Source: Sesamum alatum (taxonomy: Eukaryota > Streptophyta > Magnoliopsida > Lamiales > Pedaliaceae). Taken from it: a stretch of 64,000 bases of DNA. Below, piece by piece: positions 27,021-38,585 of the stretch (its first letter is position 1; each line of letters opens with the position of its first letter). The stretch covers positions 10,622,136 to 10,686,135 of the forward strand of contig JACGWO010000013.1 in the NCBI GenBank assembly GCA_034509735.1. The letters run 5' to 3'. The notes beneath the pieces were generated by a model. That model had not been told where the DNA came from. It searched no databases and saw only the letters and a program-made list of their open reading frames with translations. The position numbers and the translations under genes are program-made.

Positions 27021-27520
27021 NNNNNNNNNNNNNNNNNNNNNNNNNNNNNNNNNNNNNNNNNNNNNNNNNNNNNNNNNNNNNNNNNNNNNNNNNNNNNNNN
27101 NNNNNNNNNNNNNNNNNNNNNNNNNNNNNNNNNNNNNNNNNNNNNNNNNNNNNNNNNNNNNNNNNNNNNNNNNNNNNNNNNNNNNNNNNNNNNNNNNNNN
27201 NNNNNNNNNNNNNNNNNNNNNNNNNNNNNNNNNNNNNNNNNNNNNNNNNNNNNNNNNNNNNNNNNNNNNNNNNNNNNNNNNNNNNNNNNNNNNNNNNNNN
27301 NNNNNNNNNNNNNNNNNNNNNNNNNNNNNNNNNNNNNNNNNNNNNNNNNNNNNNNNNNNNNNNNNNNNNNNNNNNNNNNNNNNNNNNNNNNNNNNNNNNN
27401 NNNNNNNNNNNNNNNNNNNNNNNNNNNNNNNNNNNNNNNNNNNNNNNNNNNNNNNNNNNNNNNNNNNNNNNNNNNNNNNNNNNNNNNNNNNNNNNNNNNN
27501 NNNNNNNNNNNNNNNNNNNN
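27021..27520. other. Assembly gap of exactly 500 N
   Basis: 500 undefined bases, a conventional placeholder size. The flanks are unrelated (copia LTR on the left, plastid-derived DNA on the right), so neither the distance nor the join is certain. Confidence 0.98.
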
Positions 27521-27605
27521 GAGCGAATGGGATTAGATACCCCAGTAGTCCTAGCCGTAAACGATGGATACTAGGCGCTGTGCGTATCGACCCGTGCAGT
27601 GCTTT
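27521..27605 (+). pseudogene. rrn16: Plastid 16S rRNA fragment (nuclear insertion or misjoin)
   Basis: About 85 bp match the highly conserved 16S region with gattagataccccagtagtc and gccgtaaacgatgg. The following ctaggcgctgtgcgtatcg is the plastid, not mitochondrial, version. The match stops after cagtgct. It is far too short to be functional. Confidence 0.88.
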
Positions 27606-27607
27606 TG

Positions 27608-27640
27608 ATCGACCCCGGTACTTGGGATCCTATGGATGAA
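27608..27640 (+). pseudogene. accD: Plastid accD fragment fused to 16S piece
   Basis: Eleven codons read IDPGTWDPMDE, the start of the conserved carboxyltransferase domain of plastid acetyl-CoA carboxylase beta subunit (accD). In plastid DNA accD is far from rrn16, so the fusion is not a simple transfer. The next ~200 bp (27660-27840) may also be organellar, but I could not assign it. Confidence 0.6.
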
Positions 27641-27864
27641 ACATATGTATTTTTCAAATTATCACAAATCCAAGTTAGTCACTCGTATAAATTCAGATCT
27701 GTTCTTCAATCCATTTTCCTGGAGAGACAGATAAGATATCCCGACATAGCGGCGTTTTGATACCACCAGGAAGAGGAAAACAAAATTGCAAGGAATCCAA
27801 AAAATGGAAAAATTGCCTATGGAGAATGTGGTCAGAAATCCATAATAGAAATTTTTACTAAAAC

Positions 27865-28190
27865 TATACATTAAGTGACAATAATTTTCATCTTGTCATT
27901 AAATAATTGTTGGCGATAAGAATTGTGTATAACGTTGTCACTAAATTATGCACATGTATAGTGACAATGCAATATAGTGATAAAAATTATTTGTTCTCAC
28001 TAGGTCGTCAATATATATATATATATATATACATATGCCACTAATTGTATTTAGTGACAATTTTTTGTCACTAATTTTTTATAATAATAATTTTACAAAA
28101 TAATAGTGATTATCAGAATCATGAAATTTATTATTGTGGCAAAATAAAAAACTCTTGTCACTAAATATATATATATATAATTAAATTGTC
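27865..28190. mobile_element. MITE-like element rich in TTGTCACTAA motifs
   Basis: The motif tagtgacaa / ttgtcacta recurs at least eight times in both orientations, around an internal (TA)n run at 28013-28030. Such sub-terminal motif clusters are typical of short CACTA- or hAT-related elements. Exact ends are unclear. Confidence 0.5.
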
Positions 28191-28394
28191 AGTTGATTAT
28201 TTTGTTGTTAATTTTCTATTTTTTAAGTGTTAATTAGGTTAGAATCAACATTTTTTAAGTAAATTGATGAATTATTATTTTATTTGAATATATTTATTAC
28301 AACCGTTCATATCAAATATCTTAGATCTAATAACTTTACCAACAACTATAACAATCTATGCTAATCGCCTACTAGAAGTACACCTACTATTGTG

Positions 28395-28480
28395 TAGAAC
28401 AATATCTCATATTGATGGGGTTCGAACCCATGACCTTAAAAATCATGGTGCCATAGCTGTTTCAACAATTGAGTTAGGCC
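28395..28480 (-). mobile_element. tRNA-like SINE head (or decayed tRNA gene)
   Basis: On the minus strand a consensus pol III B box (gggttcgaacccc, 28418-28430) follows, at ~30 bp, an A-box-like ctaactcaattgttg. A clover-leaf anticodon arm is not convincing. A tRNA-derived SINE is more likely than a working tRNA; its 3' tail was not delimited. Confidence 0.5.
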
Positions 28481-28654
28481 TGATTGGCAAAATCAACATA
28501 TTCTTTTCATTTATTTAAGAGATAAATTTCAATTTTATTTAAAAATATTTAATTAGAATTTTTAATTTCTCAAAAAGTAGTTCTCATCGTAGAGTCAAAT
28601 ATTCTTTATATTTTCTTCAAGTTGTATACCATTATTTGTGAGTATAATTGTTAC

Positions 28655-30132
28655 ATTTGTATGTGATGCCTCAAAAATACACTCAACCCAAGAAGGGCCC
28701 AACTTGAAAAAGAATTAAAGAGGTGTCCAAAAAGGCATGAAGGCCAAGAGAGGAAACCTCCTAAGAGACCTCCAGCCTAGGAGTCCGCGTACAGTTCCAG
28801 GAGGTATGGGTTGTGATAAGTATATAATCTGTCATGATTTGATGTCTGTAAATGTCTTATTGTAAGGATTCAATTACTCCTAATCATGTGGATTTAGTAT
28901 ATCTTCAGAAAATACACCTTGTAAGGAGTAAAGGTTGGTGAATTGAAGCCAAGAATGGCATTTGGAGGCATTCAAGGGAACAAGTAGAAAAGAGAGACAG
29001 ATTCAAAGTTTTCACTAAGCGTGCCCACGCTTAACGCTGCAGTCAATTTAGGAGAAAAAGGAAAGCTGCGAATTTTGTTGAAGGAAGAAGGAATGAATGC
29101 TGAACACACTCTTGAAGATCCGAAATTCATCCTTTAGATTGCTAGGAATTAGATTGTTAACATGTTTAATAGCAATCATGTATCTTTTCCTTTTCTTGTC
29201 TAGGTTCGTGAGGTGCTAATAGTATAAATAGGAGGCACCTCACAACCTAAAGATTATCTCTTGTTTTATGTTGAATCTTAAGTTTAATACATTATTCTAC
29301 TTCCTCTATCTTCTTCTATTTTTATTTACGTTGCCCAATTGCTAATGGAATTCCACTTTTTAGTGTGTTCTTCCATTAGCATGTTAGGCTAAGTTCTTAA
29401 TTTTTCGGTTAAAGTACGGTGAATGCTTGATTCTTGAAACGTTGTGAGATCTAATAAGTGCTTAATTCTTTTATTAAAATCTGTATTCATGTTATTCTCT
29501 GCGCTCTTTTTTACAAACTTCTGATTTTTGAATAATATGATCAGTTGTTCATTATCAAGATGGTTTGTTTAGCTATTTGAACTTGCAAATCCGTAATTGT
29601 TTATTTAGTTCAATAATTAGTAGCAACATTTCATGATTAATCGTGTCAAAGTGGTTAATTATGTTTTGGTGAATGCATGATCTGATTTAAATGAATCCTC
29701 GTAGGAATTCATTGGTTAGGATCAGGCCCTTCTAATTCTCAAAGCTGTTAATAAATTAAATCTCGTGCATGTTCCCGGGTTGTTTATTGATTAGAGATAT
29801 GCTGCAGCCATCGACCTGAGTCCCAAGGGTCACACCTCTTCATCCGTTGGGGAACTGTGGCTATAAAAGTAAGCCTTCTCCCCCAATTAAGGGTAGCGCA
29901 ATTTTGCACTTGCAATCATAAGAAGGCACTCCGTTACAAGAATTCTCTCATCATTTTCAACATTCGTTGTTCTTATATCTTGCTTAATTTTATCTTCCCA
30001 CAACTGCTTACTAACTTGAGCGTCGGAGTGCTAATATTTATTTTAGGTCCCCTTTCCAAGCTTGCAAGGACCTTAGCCCAAATGACTCAAGTTCGATATC
30101 TATCTAACAAGCAACTTTTTTTGCTCCCATCA
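28655..30132 (+). mobile_element. Probable 5' LTR region of a Ty3/gypsy element
   Basis: The right end is fixed by the primer-binding site at 30135. The left end is uncertain (a tgtgatgcctcaaaaatac block near 28660 is a candidate). The region includes a TATA box at 29861. Part of 28,900-29,800 may belong to another old insertion. No second copy of this LTR was found downstream. Confidence 0.45.
29861..29870 (+). promoter_or_regulatory. TATA box of gypsy LTR
   Basis: ctataaaagt sits ~270 bp before the LTR end, in the usual place for the U3/R promoter. Confidence 0.5.
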
Positions 30133-30134
30133 AG

Positions 30135-30149
30135 TGGGCCCGTCTGTGG
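30135..30149 (+). promoter_or_regulatory. Gypsy primer-binding site
   Basis: tgggcccgtctgtgg is one or two bases from the tggcgccgtctgtgg site common in Tat-lineage Ty3/gypsy elements. It is followed by gag at 30165. Confidence 0.6.
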
Positions 30150-30164
30150 TAACACAGAGCTAAC

Positions 30165-31300
30165 ATGAGATCTATCGAAACACCAAACAGTGGTATGGAG
30201 AAGTAGAAGGTTGTGGATACATTAGCCTATACCCAGGCTCTGCAAGTGATTCCTGGGGGACCTTTAGCCATTCTTGGACGTGCTGCAGGAGGCTCTTCCG
30301 GCCCCCACTAAGCCACTGATCCCCCGCGCAATAACACTTCCTCTGATACCTCCTAGGCAGGTTGTCCCCAGAATAGTTGGAGACTATACTGCAGATAATT
30401 GCCACCACAGTCCAAACCCAACTGGCGGCAGTAACCCAAGTGCCAATCACAGCCCCTTTGACGGTGAAAGCCCCTGTGGCTGATAATGAAGCACCCCTGA
30501 TTCGGGGACTGACACATCTTCCCCCCGCGGAGCAGGGCCTGCTCCCCTCAGCCGCAGGAGAAAGTTCCCCCTCAATGGCTAGCCCACCTAGAATGCTTGC
30601 AGAAGGGACTCCAGGATGTGCATCATCCCGTGATGGGAGTCCTTCTGGAGAAAAATGGTGGCATCCCTTTCAACGGGAGGTCACGGCTGACGAGCTCCCT
30701 CTCAGTTATCGAACTCCTGTTATAGTAGAGTATGATGGTACCACGGAACCTCAGAAGCATTTATCCTAGTTCAAGAACGTATCTCTCTTACATCGCCATA
30801 CCGACGGGATCAAATGTCGATATTTTGTCACCACTTTTACCCGAGCGGCTCAACAGTGGTTCAATCAGTTGCCTGTGGGATCAATCAGGAGTTTCCAGGA
30901 GTTCTGATCCTTGTCCCTACATCAATTCACCAATAGTAAGCGACACTGGAAGACGGCTCTTAGCCTCTTCACGGTCTGACAAAATGAGGTAGAGTCTCTG
31001 AGAGATTGCCTCCAGTAGTTTAACACAGCCGCCCTAGGAGGTGCCTGCTGCCACCCCGGAGGTCAAGGAGAGCGCCTTTTCACAAAGTTTATTGGATGGG
31101 AATTTCTTCAAATCCTTGGCCAAGAACTCGGCTCTGGATTTTGACTGCCTCCTGGTGCGGGAGGAGAAATTCATCAACATAGAAGAAGCTTAGGCCTCCA
31201 ATAAGGAGGGGCAAGGAGAAAATAGAAAGGACACAAAATAAGAGGGGTCCTAAAAAAACCAAAGACGAAGTTCCGTGATAAGAAGCCTACCTTCCAGATG
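30165..31300 (+). pseudogene. Ty3/gypsy gag (decayed)
   Basis: The ATG at 30165 opens only 13 codons before a stop. Further on, the core of a Retrotrans_gag domain is visible in pieces: VEYDGTTEPQKHLS, a stop, then LLHRHTDGIKCRYFVTTF and RAAQQWFNQLP around 30700-30900. This order is typical of Tat/Retand-type gypsy gag. A degenerate zinc-knuckle region lies near 31430. At least five stops or frame changes are needed to follow it, so the element is old. Confidence 0.8.
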
Positions 31301-31779
31301 GGCCCCCGATCTACACCTGTTGAACGTTCCTATGACCCAACCATTAATGGTTGTGGAGGGAAAGGGATTACTAGTCTAGCCTAGAACAACCAAAAGAAGG
31401 GCCTACCATACCAAAGTCAAATAAGTACTGCAGGTTCCACAATGACTATAGGCATCAAAGAGTGCCTACATTTGAAAAACAAAATAAGACGTCTCATTCA
31501 GAAGGGATACTTGCAGGAGTTTATATGCAGGGAAAAAGCCTAGGGTGCAGGCCCCTACCAGAAAAGGGATTCCCACAAAGGCAAAGCACAGAGGAACCTA
31601 GCCTGGATCCCCCTAGAGGGAAAGGAAAAATCCTCAATGCCTGGACGCACAAAGGACATCAACCCACCCTTCCCGAAAATGGGTTATCCGCATGATCATA
31701 GTAGGACCCATGGGAGGAGACCCCTCAGAGCAAGGAAATCCCAAATAAAGAAGCGAAGGAGGCCTCTCTCGCGAAATCT

Positions 31780-32270
31780 TAAATCTAGAAACTGTCGCGG
31801 ATGTTAGTATCATTCAGTTTGGACCTGTTGAATGGGCCAGAGTGGTAATACCCCATAATGACGCATTGGTGATCATAGCCACCTTGGTCAACTATGAAGT
31901 AAGTCGAATATTCATCGACCCTAGGAGCTCTGCTAACATCCTCTTCGGAGGGGCGTAGGACCAAATGCAATTGGAGGATATCCCTCTGGAATCAGTGGAT
32001 ATATTGTTGTGTGACTTCACATGAGAAATGGTCCGTTCCAGGGGGATGGTGGCCCTCCGTCTCTCTCTAGGAGAAGAACCTCAAAGAAGAACATGCCTAA
32101 TAAATTTTTTGGTGGTCGACGTCTCTTCTGCCTACAACGTGATTCTGGGGAGAGCTACTCTTAACACTTTTCAGGCGGTGGTGTCCACCTTCCATATGAA
32201 GATCAAGTTCCTTGTGCGTGGGGGGATAGGCGAGGTTGTCGGAGATCAACTCCAGGCAAGATAATGTTAT
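31780..32270 (+). pseudogene. Ty3/gypsy aspartic protease (decayed)
   Basis: Residues IDPRSSANILFGG occupy the place of the DSGSSADIL active-site loop, so the catalytic triad is altered (D-P-R). Downstream, 32028-32264 is open and ends with the conserved SAYNVILGRATLNTF motif of gypsy proteases. Stops separate the two parts. Confidence 0.75.
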
Positions 32271-32589
32271 TTAGAGTCCATAGCAAGGCCAAAAGTACGT
32301 CTCCAAGATCTCCCTGCAGATGAAGCTTATAAACGTTAGGGGAAACACCCTACGCCAGCAAGGGGAATGAGCCTTGAGGGGGAAGACCCTACTCATGTGC
32401 AACCCGCTGATTGTCTCACCATAGAATTAGTTCCTGGGGATTCGAAACAAAAACCACGGTATTGGTTCCAAATTGAAAGGGGAGACGAAAGAAGGATTAA
32501 TCTAATGCCTGTAGTGGAATGTTGATATCTTCTCATAGACCCCCAGGACCTGGAGGGCACAAAATCCAAATGTCATCACACATCACCTT

Positions 32590-33631
32590 AACTTGGACCT
32601 TTCCATGAAGCCCATGAACAAGAAGAAAAGGCACTTCGGGCCGGAGAAAGACAAAATCATACAAGCAAACATGGACAAACTCTGGCAGCGGACATATCAA
32701 AGTAATTCAATTCCCGAAATGACTCTATATATGGTGCTAGACCTGAAGCACGAGGAAAGAGGCGGATGTGTGTTAGACTTCGGAGACCTCAACAAAGCAT
32801 GTCCTAAAGGCTTCTATCTATTACCACGGATCGATCAACTGGTAGACTCCACTTCTAGGTGCCAACTCCTAAGTATGATGGACGCCTCTCTTGGGTACCA
32901 ATCAGATTTCGCTTGCCCCTAAAGATCACAAAAGGGTTCATTTCAATCATCAGGGACATTTTGTTACATGGCCATGCCCTTTGAACTCAAGAATGTAGGC
33001 GCCACTTACCAGAGGTTAGTGGGTAAAATCGTCCGCCCTCAACTGGGGAGAAATGTGGAAGTATACGTAAACGAGATGCTGATAAAATAATAGCTAGCAA
33101 TCATATTTCGGACCTAGAAGAAACATTCAGTGTCCTTCGGAAATATAAATTGAAGCTTACCTCCGCTAAATGTGCCTTTAGGGTGATGGTGGACACTTCC
33201 TTGGATTCATGTGATGAATAGGGGCATCGAGGCGAATCCCCTCAAAATCAAAGCAATCTTAGACATGAAGGTTACCACCAATGTCAATAAGGTACAACGC
33301 CTCACAGGGAGGATAGTAGCCCTCAGCAAGTTGATTTCCAAGTACAGAGAAAAGTTTACTATTCTTCAAAATGCTAAGGAAAGCCAAGAATTTAAAGTGG
33401 GGTTTAGATGCTAAAGTGCATTTGAAGAGCTCAAGAAATACTTTGCAGGACTCTCGTTGCTCGTCAAGCCTTCCCCTGAACATACCTTGTATCTCTACAT
33501 ATCGGCAACCCCTTAGGCAGTCAGCTCAATCCTCCTTCGGGAGGAGGAGGGAAGGCAAATCCCCATATATTACGTTAGCAAGGTGCTCAATGGAGTTGTG
33601 GGTGTTACACCCCTATAGAAAAAGATGGCCT
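32590..33631 (+). pseudogene. Ty3/gypsy reverse transcriptase, 5' part before copia insertion
   Basis: DLNKACPKGFYLLPRIDQL and LLSMMDASLGY are RT fingers/palm motifs (32780-32900). YVNEML at ~33063 stands where YVDDML is expected, so a catalytic Asp is lost. The tether up to the RNase H start follows (PEHTLYLYISATP). The coding sequence is cut at the copia target site GGCCT (33627-33631) and resumes at 43562. Confidence 0.85.
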
Positions 33632-35852
33632 TGTTGGAATAGGTGACCAGAAAGCCAATAGGTTTGGCAATTTGTAACCTATCCGACAACTTGATGTGAA
33701 TGTAATATTATTATGTGATGAATAAGATGAGTATTCGTCACCAATGGTACCTTCTTTGTTGCGCTCATCTTACATTTGTTAAAATGGTGTTTAACTTATA
33801 TCGCAACAAAGCCCATAGACCATGGATAACAACTCGTGCAGTTGGGTCACGTATTGGATGGTGGTCATGAAACCAACTGATTAAGAGTTGGGTCTGAAAC
33901 GTTCCAAGTCGAGGACCTCGAGACAGGGCATCGAGAGTCCTATTGAGACTTGCATCAAGAGTCGTGTTCATTGGATGAGTGCCGTGTTTCATCGGCGACA
34001 GGCGTGGGACGCCTACACGGTCTTGAAGGGTTGGTCGACTGGGGTCGAGCCGACTGGACTGACTCGCGGGGATCATTATATGGAAGCCTTGGAGGCTTGG
34101 TCGGTATGATTGGATTCCCCGGTTCCGATAGTACGGGAGTAATCCTCAGACTTGAGGATCATGGCAGTCACGTGCACAGGACGGCTGTATCTTGGATCTG
34201 GCGAGAGGTGATCATTCTGTAAGATGATCATTATAAGCCTTGTCCAGTGCAGTCGGAATGTGTAGCGAGGACGGTGGATTCCAAGAAGAGGATCGTCCCC
34301 TGTCAGTATATGACAGAGGTATCTCCTATGCACTCGGAGACACGTACATGCTGTTTGAAGCTGTGGCCACAGTGGTTGGTCGAACAGGGAATGGTTTCCT
34401 GTGTCGATACAATGAAGCATACGTAGTCTCGAGTATTAAGCATAGATGCCTAGTCAAGGATGGGAAACCGACGCCCAATTCCATACCCTAGACTAAGGCC
34501 GGGAGACGGTAGACGGAAGGATCGTACCCGTACGGAATCGGCGCCTAAATGTTCACGCCAATTCACCTAGTCTCTAGTGCCATGGACCGTTGCTAGACGG
34601 CCACCCATGGTAACGGGCCCTTGTGGGACACGGGCCCAAGTCTAGCTGAGGGTGAACCTAAAGGGTCACACACAAATCACCGAGGAGGTTGAGAGATCAA
34701 CTTGGAGTCGATCTCGAAGGATAAAAGTAAAGTAATTGGATTACTTAAGGGAAAGTCCATTGGATGGACGGGCCGATATATTGTATCGGGCTTTCATTTA
34801 ATCGGTAAATTGGATTTTCGATTAAATATGGAAAGTTGAGATGTTGAGACGTTGGATCTTTTAATTGGATTAAAAGATCAACGGGAATAATTTAAGTGGA
34901 CATTAAATTGGATTTAATATTGGGTTCGTCATAATTGGATTACGATAAAACCCGGTCCGTTAAATTATACCCGAGAGGAGAAATAATTCCTAATTTGGAA
35001 TAGGAAGAAGTTGGACTTCTTCCTTAAATAAACATAGCCGACATGCTCCCTTGGAGGAAGCAAAATCAGCCATGTTTCATGCTAGGTGGTATGTTGACTT
35101 GTCTCTTTTGGAAAGAGACAAATCAACTCCAATCAAGCTCTTCCCTTTTGGTATGATTTGATCATACCATAAATTTTGGTAGGCTTGATTGAAGAATTGA
35201 TGGTGATTGATTGGAATGAATCTAGACATCCTTGGATGAACCTAGACACATTCCAATAATCACATTAATTATGTATATATATTAGAATATACAACACCTA
35301 GCATAAGTGATTCATTATTCATCTTTTTTCTAGGAAAAAGAGAAGACAAAAATCCTCTTCTCTCTCTCAATTTTCGTGCTCCCTCCCTCTCTTACACTTG
35401 TGTTCTTCACTTGATTTTGAATCAAGAAGAAGAACAAAGTAAGTTTAAGAGAACACTAATTCATAGTGTTCTTCTCTTAAACCGATTCCTTCCTAAACCC
35501 GTTCTTTTTCTAGCAAGAAGAACGTGTGTTTCTTCCGGTGTGGTGTGGATCACCTTTGGAGAATCCATACGTTTGGATTTCGTGAGCATTCCGGAGAAGG
35601 AACAACGCTAGTAGCCGGGAGCATACGCTAAACAATCAAAGGTAACGGTTTATTACGCTTCGATTGATTCCATTTATATATCTATGCCCTATGTGTTTAA
35701 ATATATGTTTTAATATTTACACATCCTACATCGAACGCCCGGTTGAGCACCCAAGGGTACACCCTTGGGATTCGCATATTTAAATTTGATTTAAATTTGT
35801 GCACGTTTTCTCGCTTCCGCTCGCGCTCCCGGGCGGATCCGCTTGTCCTTCA
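33632..35852 (+). mobile_element. 5' LTR of nested copia A
   Basis: It begins tgttggaataggtgacc and ends ggatccgcttgtccttca, matching the 3' LTR almost base for base. An AT-rich stretch near 35265-35295 (tatatatatta) may be the promoter. A few indels distinguish it from the 3' LTR, implying a recent insertion. Confidence 0.95.
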
Positions 35853-35868
35853 AGTGGTATCAAAGCCC
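35853..35868 (+). promoter_or_regulatory. Primer-binding site of nested copia A
   Basis: agtggtatcaaagccc is complementary to initiator tRNA-Met except for one G-to-A change. Confidence 0.85.
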
Positions 35869-36111
35869 GGTTCGATGTAAGGGGCATAGATCTATGTGTT
35901 TGGCAATGATCTACTTGCTTTTAAACGGCTTTATTGGCATGTTAGATTACATAAATATATGAATAATATGATGATTCAATTGTTTGGATTTAATGGACTT
36001 TTGGCATGCTTAATTTTGTTAAATTGGATCTAAAATTGCATGCTTATTTCAGAATAATATTAATGTTATTGTGCTGAAACAGTTTTTGAAAAACACAAAA
36101 AAAAAAAAAAA

Positions 36112-36290
36112 ATTGGTCGGGCCGGCAGTGGCTGCGCGCAGGCGGGCGCCTACGCGCGGACGCTGCGCACAGGCGCGCGCGCGCGCGCTGTGCGCAGCCG
36201 GCCGCTGCTGGCCGAGGGCCAGCGCGCGCGCGCTGCCTTGTGCGCGCGGGCGGCCGGCCAGCACAACGGCTGTGCCGTTTTGTGCCGTTT
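36112..36290. repeat. GC-rich block in copia A leader (copy 2)
   Basis: Reverse-complement counterpart of 24805-25125 relative to the plus strand, about 140 bp shorter. Flanks outside the block are well conserved between copies. Confidence 0.85.
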
Positions 36291-37702
36291 TTTGACTTTT
36301 TCTGGAAAATTCGATTTTCTGTATTTTCTGCACAATATTCTGAAAATATGTTAATTTTTGCATTTTTGATTTTGGAATAATTGGATTATTCCTTGGATTA
36401 AATTTGCTTAATTAATTTGTGATTAATACATGCATTGGATGCATTGTTTAAAATGTCCATTAAATTTAAAATTTGAATTTTGCATATTATATGTATATTT
36501 ATGCTTTTGTGATGTTGGACATCACTTGGGTATTTGGAATATCCATTGGTTATTTATGCATGATTATTTGGAATAATTATGTTATATGTGAGTTGATGGG
36601 AATCAACATGGGATGATCACAAGAGCCCTAGACCTTATGTATGGATGAATGTATGATCATTTATTTTCTGTTGGGTGGGGCCTGCGTGCCTCTTGTTTTT
36701 GGGACTATCATCTCCCGTATTTTCAGTCTCATGATGTTAAGGCTTGTTTTCTTTATTACCGATGTATTACTTTCAGTTGTAATGAGAGTAGATAGGATTG
36801 GTGAGGTTTCAATTTTAACAAGCAATTGGAGTCGGAGACCCCAAGGAGGAGTATCAAGGCGTGAAACAAGAGCACTACAAGGCCCATTGGAATGACAATG
36901 GGTATATTACTATTGTAATAATTTAGGACCACCCTAGACAGACCATAGACTCACTGCGGGCTCAGTGGGTCGCATAGGTTGGGCTTGTGATCATCCTAAC
37001 AGGGGTATGCTATGTTTTCTGCATGCGGCGTATTTATTTATCGCTTTAAATATTGGATATTTATGCATGCTAAAACACAGTAATGTGATGAGGTCTCGGT
37101 CACACTTAAACTCTCATTTGGTTGGACCAAATTAAATATTAGGCCCAGAACGGACTTGGATCAAAATGGTATTTTGGTCTGTCCGAGCCTTCCATCCACA
37201 GCAATGTGGTGAGGAAGCTACCACTACCCAAGTGTGGTCTCACGAGTCGTGGCACACTTGGAATAGGGGAAAGCTGCACTATTGTTGTGAACAAAAAGAC
37301 TGCGCTCGTTGTTTCCCTGTCTCACGAGTCGTGGGGGGCGACAGTTTGAGGCATGATTTGGTTGATGGGTCGGGCCCAACACTGAGTAACATGGTTTGCT
37401 TGGAGTCCTCGGGACCATGTGAATAGGTGAGGCAAAATATCTTGGGAATCTCATTGGATGAGAATGATATTGGATATCTCCCACAAGTTCTTCTTCATGT
37501 GAATCGTAAAAGCGGGGCATGGAGATTACGCTTGTGGATCCCAAGCCCACTAGGAAATGGTTTCCCGAAACTCCGCTTGAGAGTGGCGGACTTTCGTATA
37601 AATAGTGGGAGGGTTAAAGACTAAAAGACCAAGTCTTCAACTTGAACAATAATATTACCATCATCTGCTAATTTCTGCTTTACATTTTTCATTAATGTAG
37701 AT

Positions 37703-38585
37703 ATGTCTAAGGACCCGTTAACCATGATTATTGAGACTAACAAATTCAACGGAACGAACTACTCGGACTGGCTGAGAAACCTGAGGATTGTCCTCGGTTT
37801 CGAGAACCAAGGCTACGTCTTGGACGAGCCGCCACCGAGCGACTTACCGGAGGGGTCCATGCCTGAAGAACGTTTGACGTTCGAGAAATGGCATGAGGAC
37901 AACCGGAAAAGTACGCAGTATCATACTGGCTTCGATGTCTAACGACATCCAGAAGCAGTATGAGAGGCTGGACAACGTCTCCGCCAGAATGCTCCGCATG
38001 AACGAGGTTTATGCGGTTCCGGATAGGCATATTAGATATGCCGCCACAAAAGCATTCTTTGGCACCAAGCTCGCTGAAGGAGCGTCTGTACAGAGTCATG
38101 GGGTCAAGATGCTCTCCCTAGTGGAGAAACTCGAGGACCTTAAAGCTGGGCTTAACAATGACACGTACATTGACGTAATCCTCCAGTCGCTTCTCCATCC
38201 TATGACCCATTTGTTGTAAACTACAACATGAACGGACTTGAGAAGTCTATTCATGAGTTGATCAACATGCTGGTCCAATACGGGCAACGACCCACAAGTC
38301 GGCGCCGGCGGTATTGATAGGAGAGGCTTTCGACCTCCAAGGCGAATGGCAAGAGGGCCGGATGCTGGAAGAGGAAGAAGGGCAAAGGGAAGACGGTTGT
38401 GGCCCCTGCTCACGCTCCGGGCGTCCCTGTTGCTCCGGTTTGGACCGAGCAAAGGGAAAGGGAAGGCCCGTGGTTCTCAGCGGTCCAAGGCAAATGATGT
38501 CTGCATGCATTGCCAAGGGAAAGGGCATTGGAAGAGGGAGTGCCCACAAATCCTCTCCAACCAGGTGTGTTTGTGGTTGAAGTTA
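37703..38585 (+). pseudogene. Copia A gag (frameshifted), nested element
   Basis: ATG at 37703 (MSKDPLTMIIETNKFNGTNY), with the UBN2/gag region following. Frame changes occur near 37908 (after EDNRK) and near 38195 (after VILQSL). A zinc knuckle CMHCQGKGHWKREC is encoded at ~38505. The product would be the capsid/nucleocapsid that packages element RNA in cytoplasmic particles. The other family A gags share the same start, which supports this ATG. Confidence 0.9.

Noticed and set aside
27521..27605. Functional 16S rRNA gene
   Set aside because: Only ~85 bp of a ~1.5-kb gene, directly fused to accD sequence.
26959..27639. 226-codon open frame on the plus strand
   Set aside because: It runs across 500 undefined bases and joins a copia LTR to plastid DNA, so it is an artefact of the gap.
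33765..34491. Several 60-110-codon frames within family A LTRs (also at 21413-21998, 41444-42092, 52650-53466)
   Set aside because: They recur in every LTR copy on both strands, have no gag/pol similarity and are broken by indels between copies. This is untranslated LTR sequence.
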